Of a stretch of DNA of 64,000 nt, positions 1 to 8,081 are shown in pieces (position 1 is the first letter of the stretch; each line of letters begins with the position of its first letter). Where the stretch lies: NCBI RefSeq assembly GCF_037963765.1, contig NZ_CP150166.1, positions 1,681,501 through 1,745,500 of the forward strand. The letters run 5' to 3'. The notes under the pieces are model-generated. The model did not search any database, had not been told where the DNA came from, and saw nothing but the letters and a program-made list of their open reading frames with translations. The position numbers were made by a program, and so were the translations under genes. The DNA comes from Sporosarcina sp. FSL W8-0480 (GTDB taxonomy: Bacteria; Bacillota; Bacilli; Bacillales_A; Planococcaceae).

Positions 1-15
1 TTTTTTAACTAACAC
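1..15 (-). CDS. Start of a divergent gene (five codons only)
   Basis: Reading the minus strand, a strong ribosome binding site (GGAGG, complement of 23-27) is followed after 7 nt by GTG and the codons for M-L-V-K-K, after which the window ends. Nothing can be said about the product. A candidate sigma-A -10 (TACAAT, complement of 33-38) precedes it. A TetR-type regulator would be a common neighbour of an RND exporter, but that is a guess. Confidence 0.4.
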
Positions 16-32
16 ATCATCACCTCCATTTC

Positions 33-83
33 ATTGTATCTTGGTTTGTCGAATTTTGGAATAGTCTGACTGAGATTGTCGAA
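33..83 (-). promoter_or_regulatory. Candidate promoter with two Spo0A-box-like sites
   Basis: A -10 like TACAAT lies on the minus strand at 33-38, with a poor -35 (TTCCAA) at 56-61. Two sites match the Spo0A box core TGTCGAA: TTTGTCGAA at 45-53, inside the -10/-35 spacer, and TTGTCGAA at 76-83. They share orientation and lie about 30 bp apart. Position suggests control of the divergent gene at the left edge; whether Spo0A really binds is inference. Confidence 0.35.
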
Positions 84-146
84 AGTATTTAAACTTTTAC
101 GGTTAAATGAAGTAGGCGGTTGAAAAAATAGTTAACGGCACACGGT

Positions 147-414
147 AAACGAGCGGTTTCACGAAAGAACGAGCGGATACAGGAATAAACGAGCGGTTTC
201 ACGAAAGAACGAGCGGATACAGGAATAAACGAGCGGTTTCACGGAAGAACGAGCGGATTCAGGAATAAACGAGCGGTTTCACGGAAGAACGAGCGGATTC
301 AGGAATAAACGAGCGGTTTTGCGGAAGAACGAGCGGATTCAGGAATAAACGAGCGTTTCCACGAATAAATGAGCGTATTCACGAGTCAACGAGCGGTCCC
401 GAAATAAACGAGCG
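147..414. repeat. 20-bp periodic tandem repeat array (GAGCG array)
   Basis: The pentamer GAGCG recurs at 151, 171, 191 and so on to 391, exactly every 20 bp, then once more at 410 (19 bp). Two alternating half-units (AACGAGCGGTTTCACG and AACGAGCGGATACAGG types) make a 40-bp higher-order repeat. The right-hand units are more diverged. There is no unique spacer sequence, so it is not CRISPR. It fills the gap between the divergent gene and the RND exporter gene. A second array with the same period lies at 20487-20609. Confidence 0.9.
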
Positions 415-532
415 CCTACGAAGGGGAACAGCTGTATTTGAATGAAAATATAATGTAGTCAGCATTTGATGTTGGTTGTAATTTTCAATATGATGGGTAG
501 AGAGAGTCTTATGAATGAAAGGAATTTTGTGA

Positions 533-3500
533 ATGAAGATTAGTCATTTTTCCATACGAAGACCGGTTTTTACGATTGTTACGATGTTACTTGTCATCAT
601 TTTAGGGACAGTTTCCTTTTTCAAGATTCCTGTTACGTTAATACCCGAGTTGAATCCACCTGTCGCGGTAGTTGTAACGAATTATCCAGGTGCATCATCT
701 ACAGAGGTAAGTGAGAAGTTAACGAAGCCACTTGAGGCAAGTCTCTCCACGGCTCCAGGTTTGAAATCAATGCAATCTTCATCGCAGGAAGGCGCAAATT
801 TCATATTATTGATGTTTGATTGGTCCACGAATATTGACGAAGTCCAATTGGATATCATGCAGCGGATTGACCAAGTTCCTGTACCGGAAGGAGCACAGGC
901 TCCAAGATTCATGAAGTTTGACCCTGCTCAATTTCCAGTCATTCAGTTATCGCTTAGAACGGATGCTGAAGGGACGGATATAAGGGAACTATCAGAACGT
1001 CTTGAGACAGAATTGCGCAGGACGAATGGTGTTGCGAGTGTAACGGTTTCAGGTAAATTGGTCGAGGAAGTCCAAGTGATTTTGGACCAGGCTAAATTGG
1101 AAAGCTTCGGATTGGTTCAATCTGATGTGGTTCAAGCGATTCAGGCGAATAACGTATCCATGCCGGGTGAGCCAATTGAAACTCGGGATGGAAAACAGTT
1201 GACCACAAGAATCATCAGTTCATTGACTTCGGTAGCTGATATACAAAATATTACAATTGGTGCTAACCCTTTGACTGGGAAGAAAATAAAGATTTCTGAG
1301 GTCGGGAAAGTGGCATTCTTAGAGGCACCTGCATCTTCTGAAACAAGGGCGAATGATCAGAACGCTGTTCTAATGTCGGTGCTTCAGGAATCCGGAGCCA
1401 ATACAGCAACAGTTTCCACGGCCTTTAAGAATGCGTTGGATAAGTTGTTGAAACGGGATGAGTTTAAGGATATAAAAGCTGATATTTTGTTCGATCAAGG
1501 CGACTATGTGAAGCTTGCAATCGGTAATATTGGACAATCATTAATACTTGGTGGGTTATTCGCCATGCTTGTCTTGTTCTTTTTCCTTAAGGGGGTAAAG
1601 AGCCCGATTATAATCGGGGTAGCAATTCCCTATTCAGTCATCGTTACATTTGTACTCATGTTTTTTGCAAACTTCTCGCTCAATATAATGACTTTGGGAG
1701 CCTTGGCGCTTGGTATAGGAATGTTGGTCGATAATGCTATTGTTGTAATAGAAAATATTGAACGGCATCTTGCAATGGGGAAGGACCGTGTTGATGCTGC
1801 AAGAGATGGTGCGAAGGAAATTAGTGGTGCTATAACGGCCTCAACGTTAACAACACTTGCCGTTTTTGTTCCTGTGATCTTCATTAGTGGATTGATTGGA
1901 CAAATCTTTACGGAATTTGCATTGACGATATCCTTTAGCCTTTTTGCCTCACTTGTAGTAGCTTTGACGGTTGTGCCAATGATGGCGAGCCGGATGTTGA
2001 ATAAACCAAAGGGGAATATAGCAGCAAGAAGGCGTCGTTCAAAGGCATTTAATAATTTTGAGCGATCTGTAAAATGGTCATTAAAACACCGTGCGTTTAT
2101 TTTGATCATGACAGGAATCCTGCTTGCGGGCAGTGGCTTTGGATTATTTAAAGTCGGTACAGAATTCCTTCCACCGACCGATGAGGGTTTTTTCAATATC
2201 TCTGTTAAGCTTCCTAATGGCTCGTCACTCACAGCAACAAATGAAGTTGTTAAAAGAATTGAGGATAAATTAAAGGAAGAGAAGGAAATCGAAGTATATG
2301 TAAGTCTTGTAGGCGGAACACAGCAAAGCATGGCACAAGGCAGTTCTAAAACAAACATGGCGGAATTGTATGTAAAATTAGTTCCCTTATCAGAACGTGA
2401 ACGCTCAGTATTCGAATTTATAGATGATGTACAACCGGAAGTGATTAATCTAATTGGTGATGATGCTCGTGTTAGCTTTGACATGCAAACTGCAGCTGGG
2501 TCTAATCCAAATACGTTAACATTTTCATTGAAAGACACAAACGAGGCAAGATTGAATAATGTAGTCGAACAGATTCATGATGAATTGCGTAAAATGGAAT
2601 CAGTACTTGAGGTTACAAATAATCTACAGGATACGATTGAGGAGATTCATATTGATGTAAATCGGGAGAAAGCCTCCGACGTTGGATTGCCACCATATCA
2701 AATTGCTCAGACTGTAAATACGATAACGAGGGGTTCTTTTGCGACTCAAATCGTTGATGAAAATGAAAAAGTTGTCTCGGTTATCGTTAAGTATGATGAG
2801 AAATATCGAGACAGCATAGAGGATTTGAATAAAATAAAATTAAGAACTCAAATGGGCTCTTTTATAGCACTTAAAGATGTAGCTACAATTTCAATTGCAG
2901 AAGGCCCTGTTTCAATTCGAAGGGTAGACCAAGCCCATTCAGTTACCTTTACTATTAAATATGTGTCATCGTTATCGATGGGTGATATGACTACGAAAGT
3001 TGAGGAAATGATCAAAGGAATCGATATGCCTGAAGAGACGGAAATGACTTATGGCGGTGACAGGGAATTATTCGATAATGCCATTGATGATATGTTATTA
3101 GCCATTGCTCTTGCTGTCGTATTAGTTTATATCGTTATGGCTGCACAGTTTGAATCCTTTAAATACCCGTTCGTTATCATGTTCTCTGTGCCATTGATGG
3201 TGATTGGTGTGGCGGCTGGGTTAATGATAACAATGACACCAATAAGTGTAACAGCAGTTATCGGTATTCTTGTGCTTGTTGGTATCGTCGTCAACAATGG
3301 GATTGTCCTTGTCGACTATATTAACCAGCGGAAGGAAGCGGGAATGACGTCTTATGATGCAATCATCGTTTCAGTAAGGGATCGTGTTCGACCTATATTA
3401 ATGACCGCATTAACTACTATATTAGGCTTACTGCCTCTTGCTTTAGGCATAGGGGAAGGGACGGAAATGAATCAGCCTATGGGAATTGCTGTTATAGGCG

Positions 3501-3598
3501 GCCTTATCAGCTCAACGTTTTTAACATTGTATATCGTTCCAATCATCTATAGCTTGTTTGATCAGCAGACAAGAAAACGTGCAATAGAGGTAAAATGA
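533..3598 (+). CDS. RND-family efflux transporter (AcrB/SwrC-like)
   Basis: An inner-membrane proton-driven exporter of the HAE-type RND superfamily, 1021 aa, the usual length. An N-terminal membrane helix (about residues 10-30) is followed by a large extracytoplasmic porter region, then TM clusters around residues 330-490 and 850-1010. The TM4 motif reads V-D-N-A-I-V-V-I-E-N with Asp400-Asn401; E. coli AcrB has two adjacent Asp there. In Gram-positives such as B. subtilis SwrC these proteins work without an outer membrane channel and export lipopeptides or drugs. No membrane-fusion partner gene follows, so it acts alone or with a partner elsewhere. Start: ATG at 533 with AAAGGAA 8 nt upstream. 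Substrate is unknown. Confidence 0.9.
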   Translation: MKISHFSIRRPVFTIVTMLLVIILGTVSFFKIPVTLIPELNPPVAVVVTNYPGASSTEVSEKLTKPLEASLSTAPGLKSMQSSSQEGANFILLMFDWSTNIDEVQLDIMQRIDQVPVPEGAQAPRFMKFDPAQFPVIQLSLRTDAEGTDIRELSERLETELRRTNGVASVTVSGKLVEEVQVILDQAKLESFGLVQSDVVQAIQANNVSMPGEPIETRDGKQLTTRIISSLTSVADIQNITIGANPLTGKKIKISEVGKVAFLEAPASSETRANDQNAVLMSVLQESGANTATVSTAFKNALDKLLKRDEFKDIKADILFDQGDYVKLAIGNIGQSLILGGLFAMLVLFFFLKGVKSPIIIGVAIPYSVIVTFVLMFFANFSLNIMTLGALALGIGMLVDNAIVVIENIERHLAMGKDRVDAARDGAKEISGAITASTLTTLAVFVPVIFISGLIGQIFTEFALTISFSLFASLVVALTVVPMMASRMLNKPKGNIAARRRRSKAFNNFERSVKWSLKHRAFILIMTGILLAGSGFGLFKVGTEFLPPTDEGFFNISVKLPNGSSLTATNEVVKRIEDKLKEEKEIEVYVSLVGGTQQSMAQGSSKTNMAELYVKLVPLSERERSVFEFIDDVQPEVINLIGDDARVSFDMQTAAGSNPNTLTFSLKDTNEARLNNVVEQIHDELRKMESVLEVTNNLQDTIEEIHIDVNREKASDVGLPPYQIAQTVNTITRGSFATQIVDENEKVVSVIVKYDEKYRDSIEDLNKIKLRTQMGSFIALKDVATISIAEGPVSIRRVDQAHSVTFTIKYVSSLSMGDMTTKVEEMIKGIDMPEETEMTYGGDRELFDNAIDDMLLAIALAVVLVYIVMAAQFESFKYPFVIMFSVPLMVIGVAAGLMITMTPISVTAVIGILVLVGIVVNNGIVLVDYINQRKEAGMTSYDAIIVSVRDRVRPILMTALTTILGLLPLALGIGEGTEMNQPMGIAVIGGLISSTFLTLYIVPIIYSLFDQQTRKRAIEVK

Positions 3599-3699
3599 TT
3601 AAAAAACCGACCTATTTATTAACAATAAAAATTGTATTAAAGAATCAATGATGGTACAATTAATCATAAGAATTCACTCAACAACATAATAGTTCTTTG

Positions 3700-3850
3700 A
3701 CAGTTGTCAAAGGGGAGTAGCTATAGGGCAACCTATTTCATAGTCGTCAATACATGGCAAGTGCCATCGGTTATGATAGCAGGATTATTCACGTCTGAAT
3801 TTCTGACTTAGCGAGACCTTTGCCTTTTATTAGGTGAGGGTTTTTTTATA
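3700..3850 (+). promoter_or_regulatory. yybP-ykoY manganese riboswitch
   Basis: The leader of the TerC-family gene carries hallmark segments of this Mn2+-sensing class: AGGGGAGTAG at 3711-3720 and CTTAGCGAGACC at 3807-3818. Helix P1 forms between CAAAGG (3708-3713) and CCTTTG (3817-3822). The 3' strand of P1 is also the 5' strand of a terminator (stem 3817-3825 with 3832-3840, then seven T). Forming P1 must therefore break the terminator, predicting an ON switch when metal is bound, as known for this class. B. subtilis ykoY has the same riboswitch and gene family. Confidence 0.92.
3817..3847 (+). terminator. Riboswitch expression-platform terminator
   Basis: A 9-bp stem with G-U pairs (CCTTTGCCT at 3817-3825 with AGGTGAGGG at 3832-3840) is followed by T at 3841-3847. 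It overlaps the 3' strand of riboswitch helix P1, so the two structures are mutually exclusive. Confidence 0.85.
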
Positions 3851-3873
3851 TGGTTAAATAAGGAGGAAATTAG

Positions 3874-4620
3874 TTGGAAGCAATATTATTGGAATATGCA
3901 TGGGTACTTGTAGTATTGATAGCACTTGAAGGATTATTAGCTGCTGACAATGCAGTGGTTATGGCCGTAATGGTAAAACATCTACCAAAGGTACAACAGA
4001 AGAGAGCGTTGTTTTACGGGCTATTGGGAGCATTTGTCTTCCGTTTTGCGGCATTGTTCATGATAACGTTCTTAGTAAATATTTGGCAAATACAGGCCTT
4101 AGGGGCAGCATATCTTTTATTCATATCCATCAAAAGCTTATTGGATAAAGGAAAAGATGACCATGACGATTTAAAGAAACCACGCAAAAAATCTGGATTC
4201 TGGATGACCGTGTTAAAAGTAGAGCTTGCTGATATCGCTTTCGCGCTCGATTCAATGCTTGCAGCCGTTGCATTGGCTGTTACGTTGCCGGAACTTGGTG
4301 ATTTCCATATCGGTGGGATAAACGGTGGACAATTTACAGTCATGCTTCTTGGTGGAATCATTGGTCTTGTGATTATCCGTTTTGCAGCGAGACAATTCGT
4401 TGTATTGCTTGAAAAGTATCCAACTCTTGAAACAGCCGCGTTCTTAATTGTCGGCTGGGTAGGTGTTAAATTAGTCGTTCTGACATTGGCACATCCGAAC
4501 TTGCAAATCATTGATGAGGCGTTCCCGCATTCCACTGTCTGGAAATTAATCTTCTGGATTGTACTTGCAACAATCGCAATTGGCGGTTGGTTTACAGCGG
4601 TGATTAAAAAGAAAAAATAA
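3874..4620 (+). CDS. TerC-family integral membrane protein (YkoY-like, Mn2+ handling)
   Basis: A 248-aa polytopic membrane protein of the TerC family with about seven hydrophobic segments. The conserved acidic membrane motifs are visible: E19-G-L-L-A-A-D25-N near the N terminus and A-L-D-S-M-L-A-A around residue 125. Family members linked to the yybP-ykoY riboswitch export Mn2+ or supply it to secreted metalloenzymes. TTG start at 3874 with AGGAGG seven nt upstream. The Mn2+ riboswitch directly upstream supports a manganese role. Monocistronic: a terminator follows at 4630-4669. Metal specificity is inferred from the riboswitch and family. Confidence 0.9.
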   Translation: MEAILLEYAWVLVVLIALEGLLAADNAVVMAVMVKHLPKVQQKRALFYGLLGAFVFRFAALFMITFLVNIWQIQALGAAYLLFISIKSLLDKGKDDHDDLKKPRKKSGFWMTVLKVELADIAFALDSMLAAVALAVTLPELGDFHIGGINGGQFTVMLLGGIIGLVIIRFAARQFVVLLEKYPTLETAAFLIVGWVGVKLVVLTLAHPNLQIIDEAFPHSTVWKLIFWIVLATIAIGGWFTAVIKKKK

Positions 4621-4629
4621 TTGAAAGTG

Positions 4630-4669
4630 GAAGGTTGGCACATTATAAAGGTGTCAGCCTTCTTTTTTT
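4630..4669 (+). terminator. Rho-independent terminator
   Basis: A 12-bp stem (4630-4641 with 4651-4662, some G-U pairs) followed by seven T ends the riboswitch-controlled TerC-family transcript. Confidence 0.85.
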
Positions 4670-4745
4670 GTTGTTCCCTTTCTTTTTATGGAGAAATTCT
4701 CTAAAATGGAAAGATGATTCCTTCATATAGAAAGGTATTGATGGC

Positions 4746-6095
4746 ATGAAACTAACAAGGGAAAACTTGCATAGGTTTACACCTGCACAAATAATTGTCT
4801 TTTATTACTTTTTGGCAATTGGATTTTCATTCCTGTTATTAAATCTGCCTGGCGTTTATTTGCCGGGAGTGAAGGTTTCCTTCATTGATAGTTTGTTTAC
4901 AGCAGTTAGTGCCGTCAGCGTAACTGGATTGACACCAATAGATATTGGCGGAACTTATTCAGTTTTCGGCCTATGTATGCTTATGCTTGTCCTTCAACTT
5001 GGTGGGATTGGGATTATGTCGATAGGTACGTTCTTTTGGCTTCTTGTAAAGAAAAAAATTGGTCTGCGCGAGCGTCAATTGATCATGGTCGATCACAATC
5101 AATACTCTTTGGCGGGAGTCGTCCAGCTTATTAAACAGATTGTCGTAATCATCTTCTTGATAGAGGTGATTGGCGGAATCATTTTGACTTTGTATATAAT
5201 GAGGTTTTACGACAGCTTCAGTGAGGCGCTTTTAAATGGCATGTTCATGGCGGTATCGGCTACAACAAATGCAGGGTTCGATATTACAGGCTCTTCAATG
5301 CAACCTTACTTCGGTGATTATTTCATCCAAACTGTAATTATGATCCTCATAGTTTTGGGGGCAATCGGCTTTCCGGTGCTAATCGAAGTAAAGGCGTATT
5401 TTTCTCACAAGACCCCGAATTTCAGATTTTCCCTGTTTACGAAGATTACGACCGTTACATTCGCTTTTCTACTTGTATGGGGAGCGGTTCTCATTTTTGT
5501 TTTGGAATCGTTTCATTCCTTTAAAGGCCTTACTTGGCATGAGAAGATATTTGCTTCGCTATTCCATTCGGTTTCAGCAAGGTCAGCAGGTCTGACGACT
5601 TATGATATTACCCAGTTCAGTGATGCGACAGATATTTTCATATCCTCACTAATGTTCATTGGTGCTTCACCAAGTTCGGTAGGTGGGGGAATTCGGACAA
5701 CTACTTTCGCGATTGCAGTTCTTTTTCTTATTAATTTTGCACAAGGAAATAATGTCATTAATATTTTTAAACGAGAAGTCAAGTTAATAGACGTCTATCG
5801 ATCTTATGCAGTTATCTTATTAGCCGCAGTTATGGTTATGACTGCATTGCTTATTTTGCTTATTACTGAGCAAGGTGTACCGGTTGTGGCATTGTTATTT
5901 GAGATAACATCTGCTTTCGGTACGTGTGGAATGTCGCTCGGAATTACATCGGATCTGTCGGTAATTGGGAAACTAATCATTATGGTCTTGATGTTTATCG
6001 GGCGTGTCGGCTTGATATCATTCCTGTATACTTTAGGTGGTCAGTCAAATAAAAGGCCATATGCATACCCGAAGGAACGGGTTATTATTGGATGA
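4746..6095 (+). CDS. Ktr potassium uptake channel subunit (KtrB/KtrD, TrkH family)
   Basis: A 449-aa membrane protein built of four M1-P-M2 repeats. Pore-loop signatures with the single filter glycine are seen as S-V-T-G-L-T (about residue 58), T-T-N-A-G-F-D (about 176), A-R-S-A-G-L-T (about 281) and F-G-T-C-G-M-S (about 396). It forms the K+ pathway and needs a cytosolic RCK subunit to gate it; a KtrC gene lies at 42354 in this window. Length equals what I recall for B. subtilis KtrD, but KtrB is nearly the same size, so I leave the symbol open. Start ATG 4746 with GAAAGG about 10 nt upstream. A bidirectional terminator follows. Confidence 0.88.
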   Translation: MKLTRENLHRFTPAQIIVFYYFLAIGFSFLLLNLPGVYLPGVKVSFIDSLFTAVSAVSVTGLTPIDIGGTYSVFGLCMLMLVLQLGGIGIMSIGTFFWLLVKKKIGLRERQLIMVDHNQYSLAGVVQLIKQIVVIIFLIEVIGGIILTLYIMRFYDSFSEALLNGMFMAVSATTNAGFDITGSSMQPYFGDYFIQTVIMILIVLGAIGFPVLIEVKAYFSHKTPNFRFSLFTKITTVTFAFLLVWGAVLIFVLESFHSFKGLTWHEKIFASLFHSVSARSAGLTTYDITQFSDATDIFISSLMFIGASPSSVGGGIRTTTFAIAVLFLINFAQGNNVINIFKREVKLIDVYRSYAVILLAAVMVMTALLILLITEQGVPVVALLFEITSAFGTCGMSLGITSDLSVIGKLIIMVLMFIGRVGLISFLYTLGGQSNKRPYAYPKERVIIG

Positions 6096-6096
6096 A

Positions 6097-6139
6097 AAAA
6101 AGCATCTTTTCGATTCATCGGAATCGGTAAGATGCTTTT
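6097..6139. terminator. Bidirectional terminator between convergent genes
   Basis: An outer stem AAAAGCATCTT (6098-6108) with AAGATGCTTTT (6129-6139) and an inner stem CGATTC/GAATCG. The long T run appears on the minus strand, so it serves the radical SAM gene best and the potassium channel gene more weakly. Confidence 0.85.
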
Positions 6140-6143
6140 CAGT

Positions 6144-7895
6144 TTAAACATTCATTAGATTTGCTGCGAGAAAATGAAATTGAGGTTCTTGGCCGCGGCA
6201 GAAGAATGTGACAAGGTAGCCAGTTTCTTCGATGAACTCGGTTTCATTTGTATTATTTGGTCTAACAGCAACCGGTGTGATGAAAGTATGTTTACGGATA
6301 TTTCTCTCTGTCAGTTGGGTAGGAGTTACTGTTCTCGCAAGAAGCTCTGCATCATTCAAAATCATTCGTTCAATACTGGATATTGTATCTGCGTCAACAT
6401 CGTCTTTCCACCAAATATGGCGCGGTTGGAATGTGTGATGTGCGAGGTAGTCAATTTTCATTAGGCTACGAACGATTTCCATATCAGCTTTTCCGTATTC
6501 TAAAAGAAAAGCTTCAAGTCGTGTATATAAATCCTGAAGCTGATGGCCAATTCGTGACCATCCACTTGTCTCCCAAAACGTACCGAATTCCTGGAAGAAG
6601 TCGAATGGCGTTTCAAACACTTCAGAAACGAGATATTCAATTGTCCTTGGCATCCGATTATCATTCCAGTACTTTTCAAGTACATCTTCTGTTTGTTTAA
6701 TACGAAGAATTTCATCGAATGTCAATACGTTATTCGAAAGGATTTCATATGGTGCCTCATCGATATACGTATAGCCATATTGTTCTGCTTGAATACGTAA
6801 TCCGGTACCTCTTAAAAGCTTTAGGAAACCTAACTGTAACTCTTCAGGACGCATAGCAAAAACATCGTTAAACGTTTTTCTGAACGAATCATAATCCTCT
6901 TCAGGTAAACCTGCGATTAAATCCAAATGCTGTGCAATTTTCCCGCCATCTTTAACCATGGTAACCGTGCGAGAAAGCTTTTCGAAATTCTGTCTCCTTT
7001 TAACAAGTTCATTCGTTAAATCATTGGTCGATTGGACACCAATTTCAAATCGGAATAGTCCTTTCGGTGCATTTTCATTTAGGAAATCAATGACTTCAGG
7101 TCGCATAATGTCCCCGGTTATTTCAAATTGGAAGACAGTCCCTGACAAATGCTCGTCAATTAAAAATTGGAACATTTCCATCGCATAGCTACGGCTAATA
7201 TTAAATGTTCGATCGACGAATTTTATCGTTTTAGCACCGTTTTTCATCAGGTAACGGATGTCTTCTTTAATAGCATCCCGATTGAAATAGCGAACTCCTA
7301 CCTCAATAGAGGACAGGCAAAATTGGCAGGAAAATGGACATCCTCTGCTTGTCTCGATATACGTGACTCGATTGCTAAGATGTGGGACATCCTCAGGGAA
7401 TCTGAATGGGGAAGGGAGCTCCCTCAAGTCGAGTTTTGGACCAGGTGCAGTAATTTTCAGTTTGTCTTCTTCGTTGTAAGCAATCCCTTGTACTTCCGAA
7501 AGTTGAATTTTTCCCGCATGATAGTCTAACAGCTGTTTAAATGTTCTCTCACCTTCACCAATTACAATGAAATCGATTTCGGGAACTTTTTCAAGCCATT
7601 TGTCATAGTCATACGTCACTTCAGGACCTCCAGCGACAATAACTAATTCGGGATTTGTTTTCTTTAGTATACGAATAACTTTAATAGATTCCTCGATATT
7701 CCAAATATATAAACTAAATCCAACAATTTTCGGTTTTTTCTGATGAATATCTGCTACAATGTTTAAAGTAGGATCTTTTATCGTATATTCCGCTAAAATC
7801 GGTTCGTATTCAGGCATGGCGTATGATTTCAAATACCTTATTGCAAGATTCGTGTGAATATATTTTGCATTTAATGTCGAAAGAACTATATTCAT
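6144..7895 (-). CDS. B12-binding-domain radical SAM protein (DUF4080 type)
   Basis: A 583-aa iron-sulfur enzyme. Residues about 1-140 form a cobalamin-binding-type Rossmann domain (A-G-G-P-E-V around 88-93). A radical SAM core follows with Cys186-x3-Cys190-x2-Cys193 that would hold the 4Fe-4S cluster, and the C-terminal part resembles DUF4080. Substrate is unknown for this family; members often carry out methylations or ring rearrangements. The classical cobalamin ligand motif D-x-H-x2-G is not evident, so B12 use is not assured. ATG start with GGAG about 8 nt upstream. It stands alone, divergent from the sensor kinase gene. Confidence 0.88.
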   Translation of the reverse strand: MNIVLSTLNAKYIHTNLAIRYLKSYAMPEYEPILAEYTIKDPTLNIVADIHQKKPKIVGFSLYIWNIEESIKVIRILKKTNPELVIVAGGPEVTYDYDKWLEKVPEIDFIVIGEGERTFKQLLDYHAGKIQLSEVQGIAYNEEDKLKITAPGPKLDLRELPSPFRFPEDVPHLSNRVTYIETSRGCPFSCQFCLSSIEVGVRYFNRDAIKEDIRYLMKNGAKTIKFVDRTFNISRSYAMEMFQFLIDEHLSGTVFQFEITGDIMRPEVIDFLNENAPKGLFRFEIGVQSTNDLTNELVKRRQNFEKLSRTVTMVKDGGKIAQHLDLIAGLPEEDYDSFRKTFNDVFAMRPEELQLGFLKLLRGTGLRIQAEQYGYTYIDEAPYEILSNNVLTFDEILRIKQTEDVLEKYWNDNRMPRTIEYLVSEVFETPFDFFQEFGTFWETSGWSRIGHQLQDLYTRLEAFLLEYGKADMEIVRSLMKIDYLAHHTFQPRHIWWKDDVDADTISSIERMILNDAELLARTVTPTQLTERNIRKHTFITPVAVRPNNTNETEFIEETGYLVTFFCRGQEPQFHFLAANLMNV

Positions 7896-7939
7896 TTTAT
7901 TTCTCCTTTTTATATGCTACTAAATTCATATTTTGTTTA

Positions 7940-7968
7940 TTGAAATGGGTCTATATATACTATATAAT
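7940..7968 (+). promoter_or_regulatory. Sigma-A-type promoter for the sensor kinase gene
   Basis: TTGAAA at 7940-7945 and TATAAT at 7963-7968 with a 17-bp spacer. Transcription would leave a leader of roughly 105 nt before the kinase start; no clear structure was recognised in that leader. Confidence 0.6.
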
Positions 7969-8081
7969 TTATATTGACAGTATGGAATAATCTGACATAA
8001 GGTCCTCTTTAAAAAACTATGTACGAATGAAATCTTGTCGTTTCTCATACTGTATTGGTAAAAGGCGCGGGAGGTATCACA

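Noticed and set aside
147-414. Possible CRISPR array
   Set aside because: The 20-bp units are contiguous and there are no unique spacers; no cas gene is nearby.
1630-2538. 302-codon minus-strand frame inside the RND gene
   Set aside because: It lies opposite a clear RND coding sequence, has no ribosome binding site and no family resemblance.
6174-7529. Several plus-strand frames opposite the radical SAM gene
   Set aside because: They are shadows of a strongly conserved gene on the minus strand.
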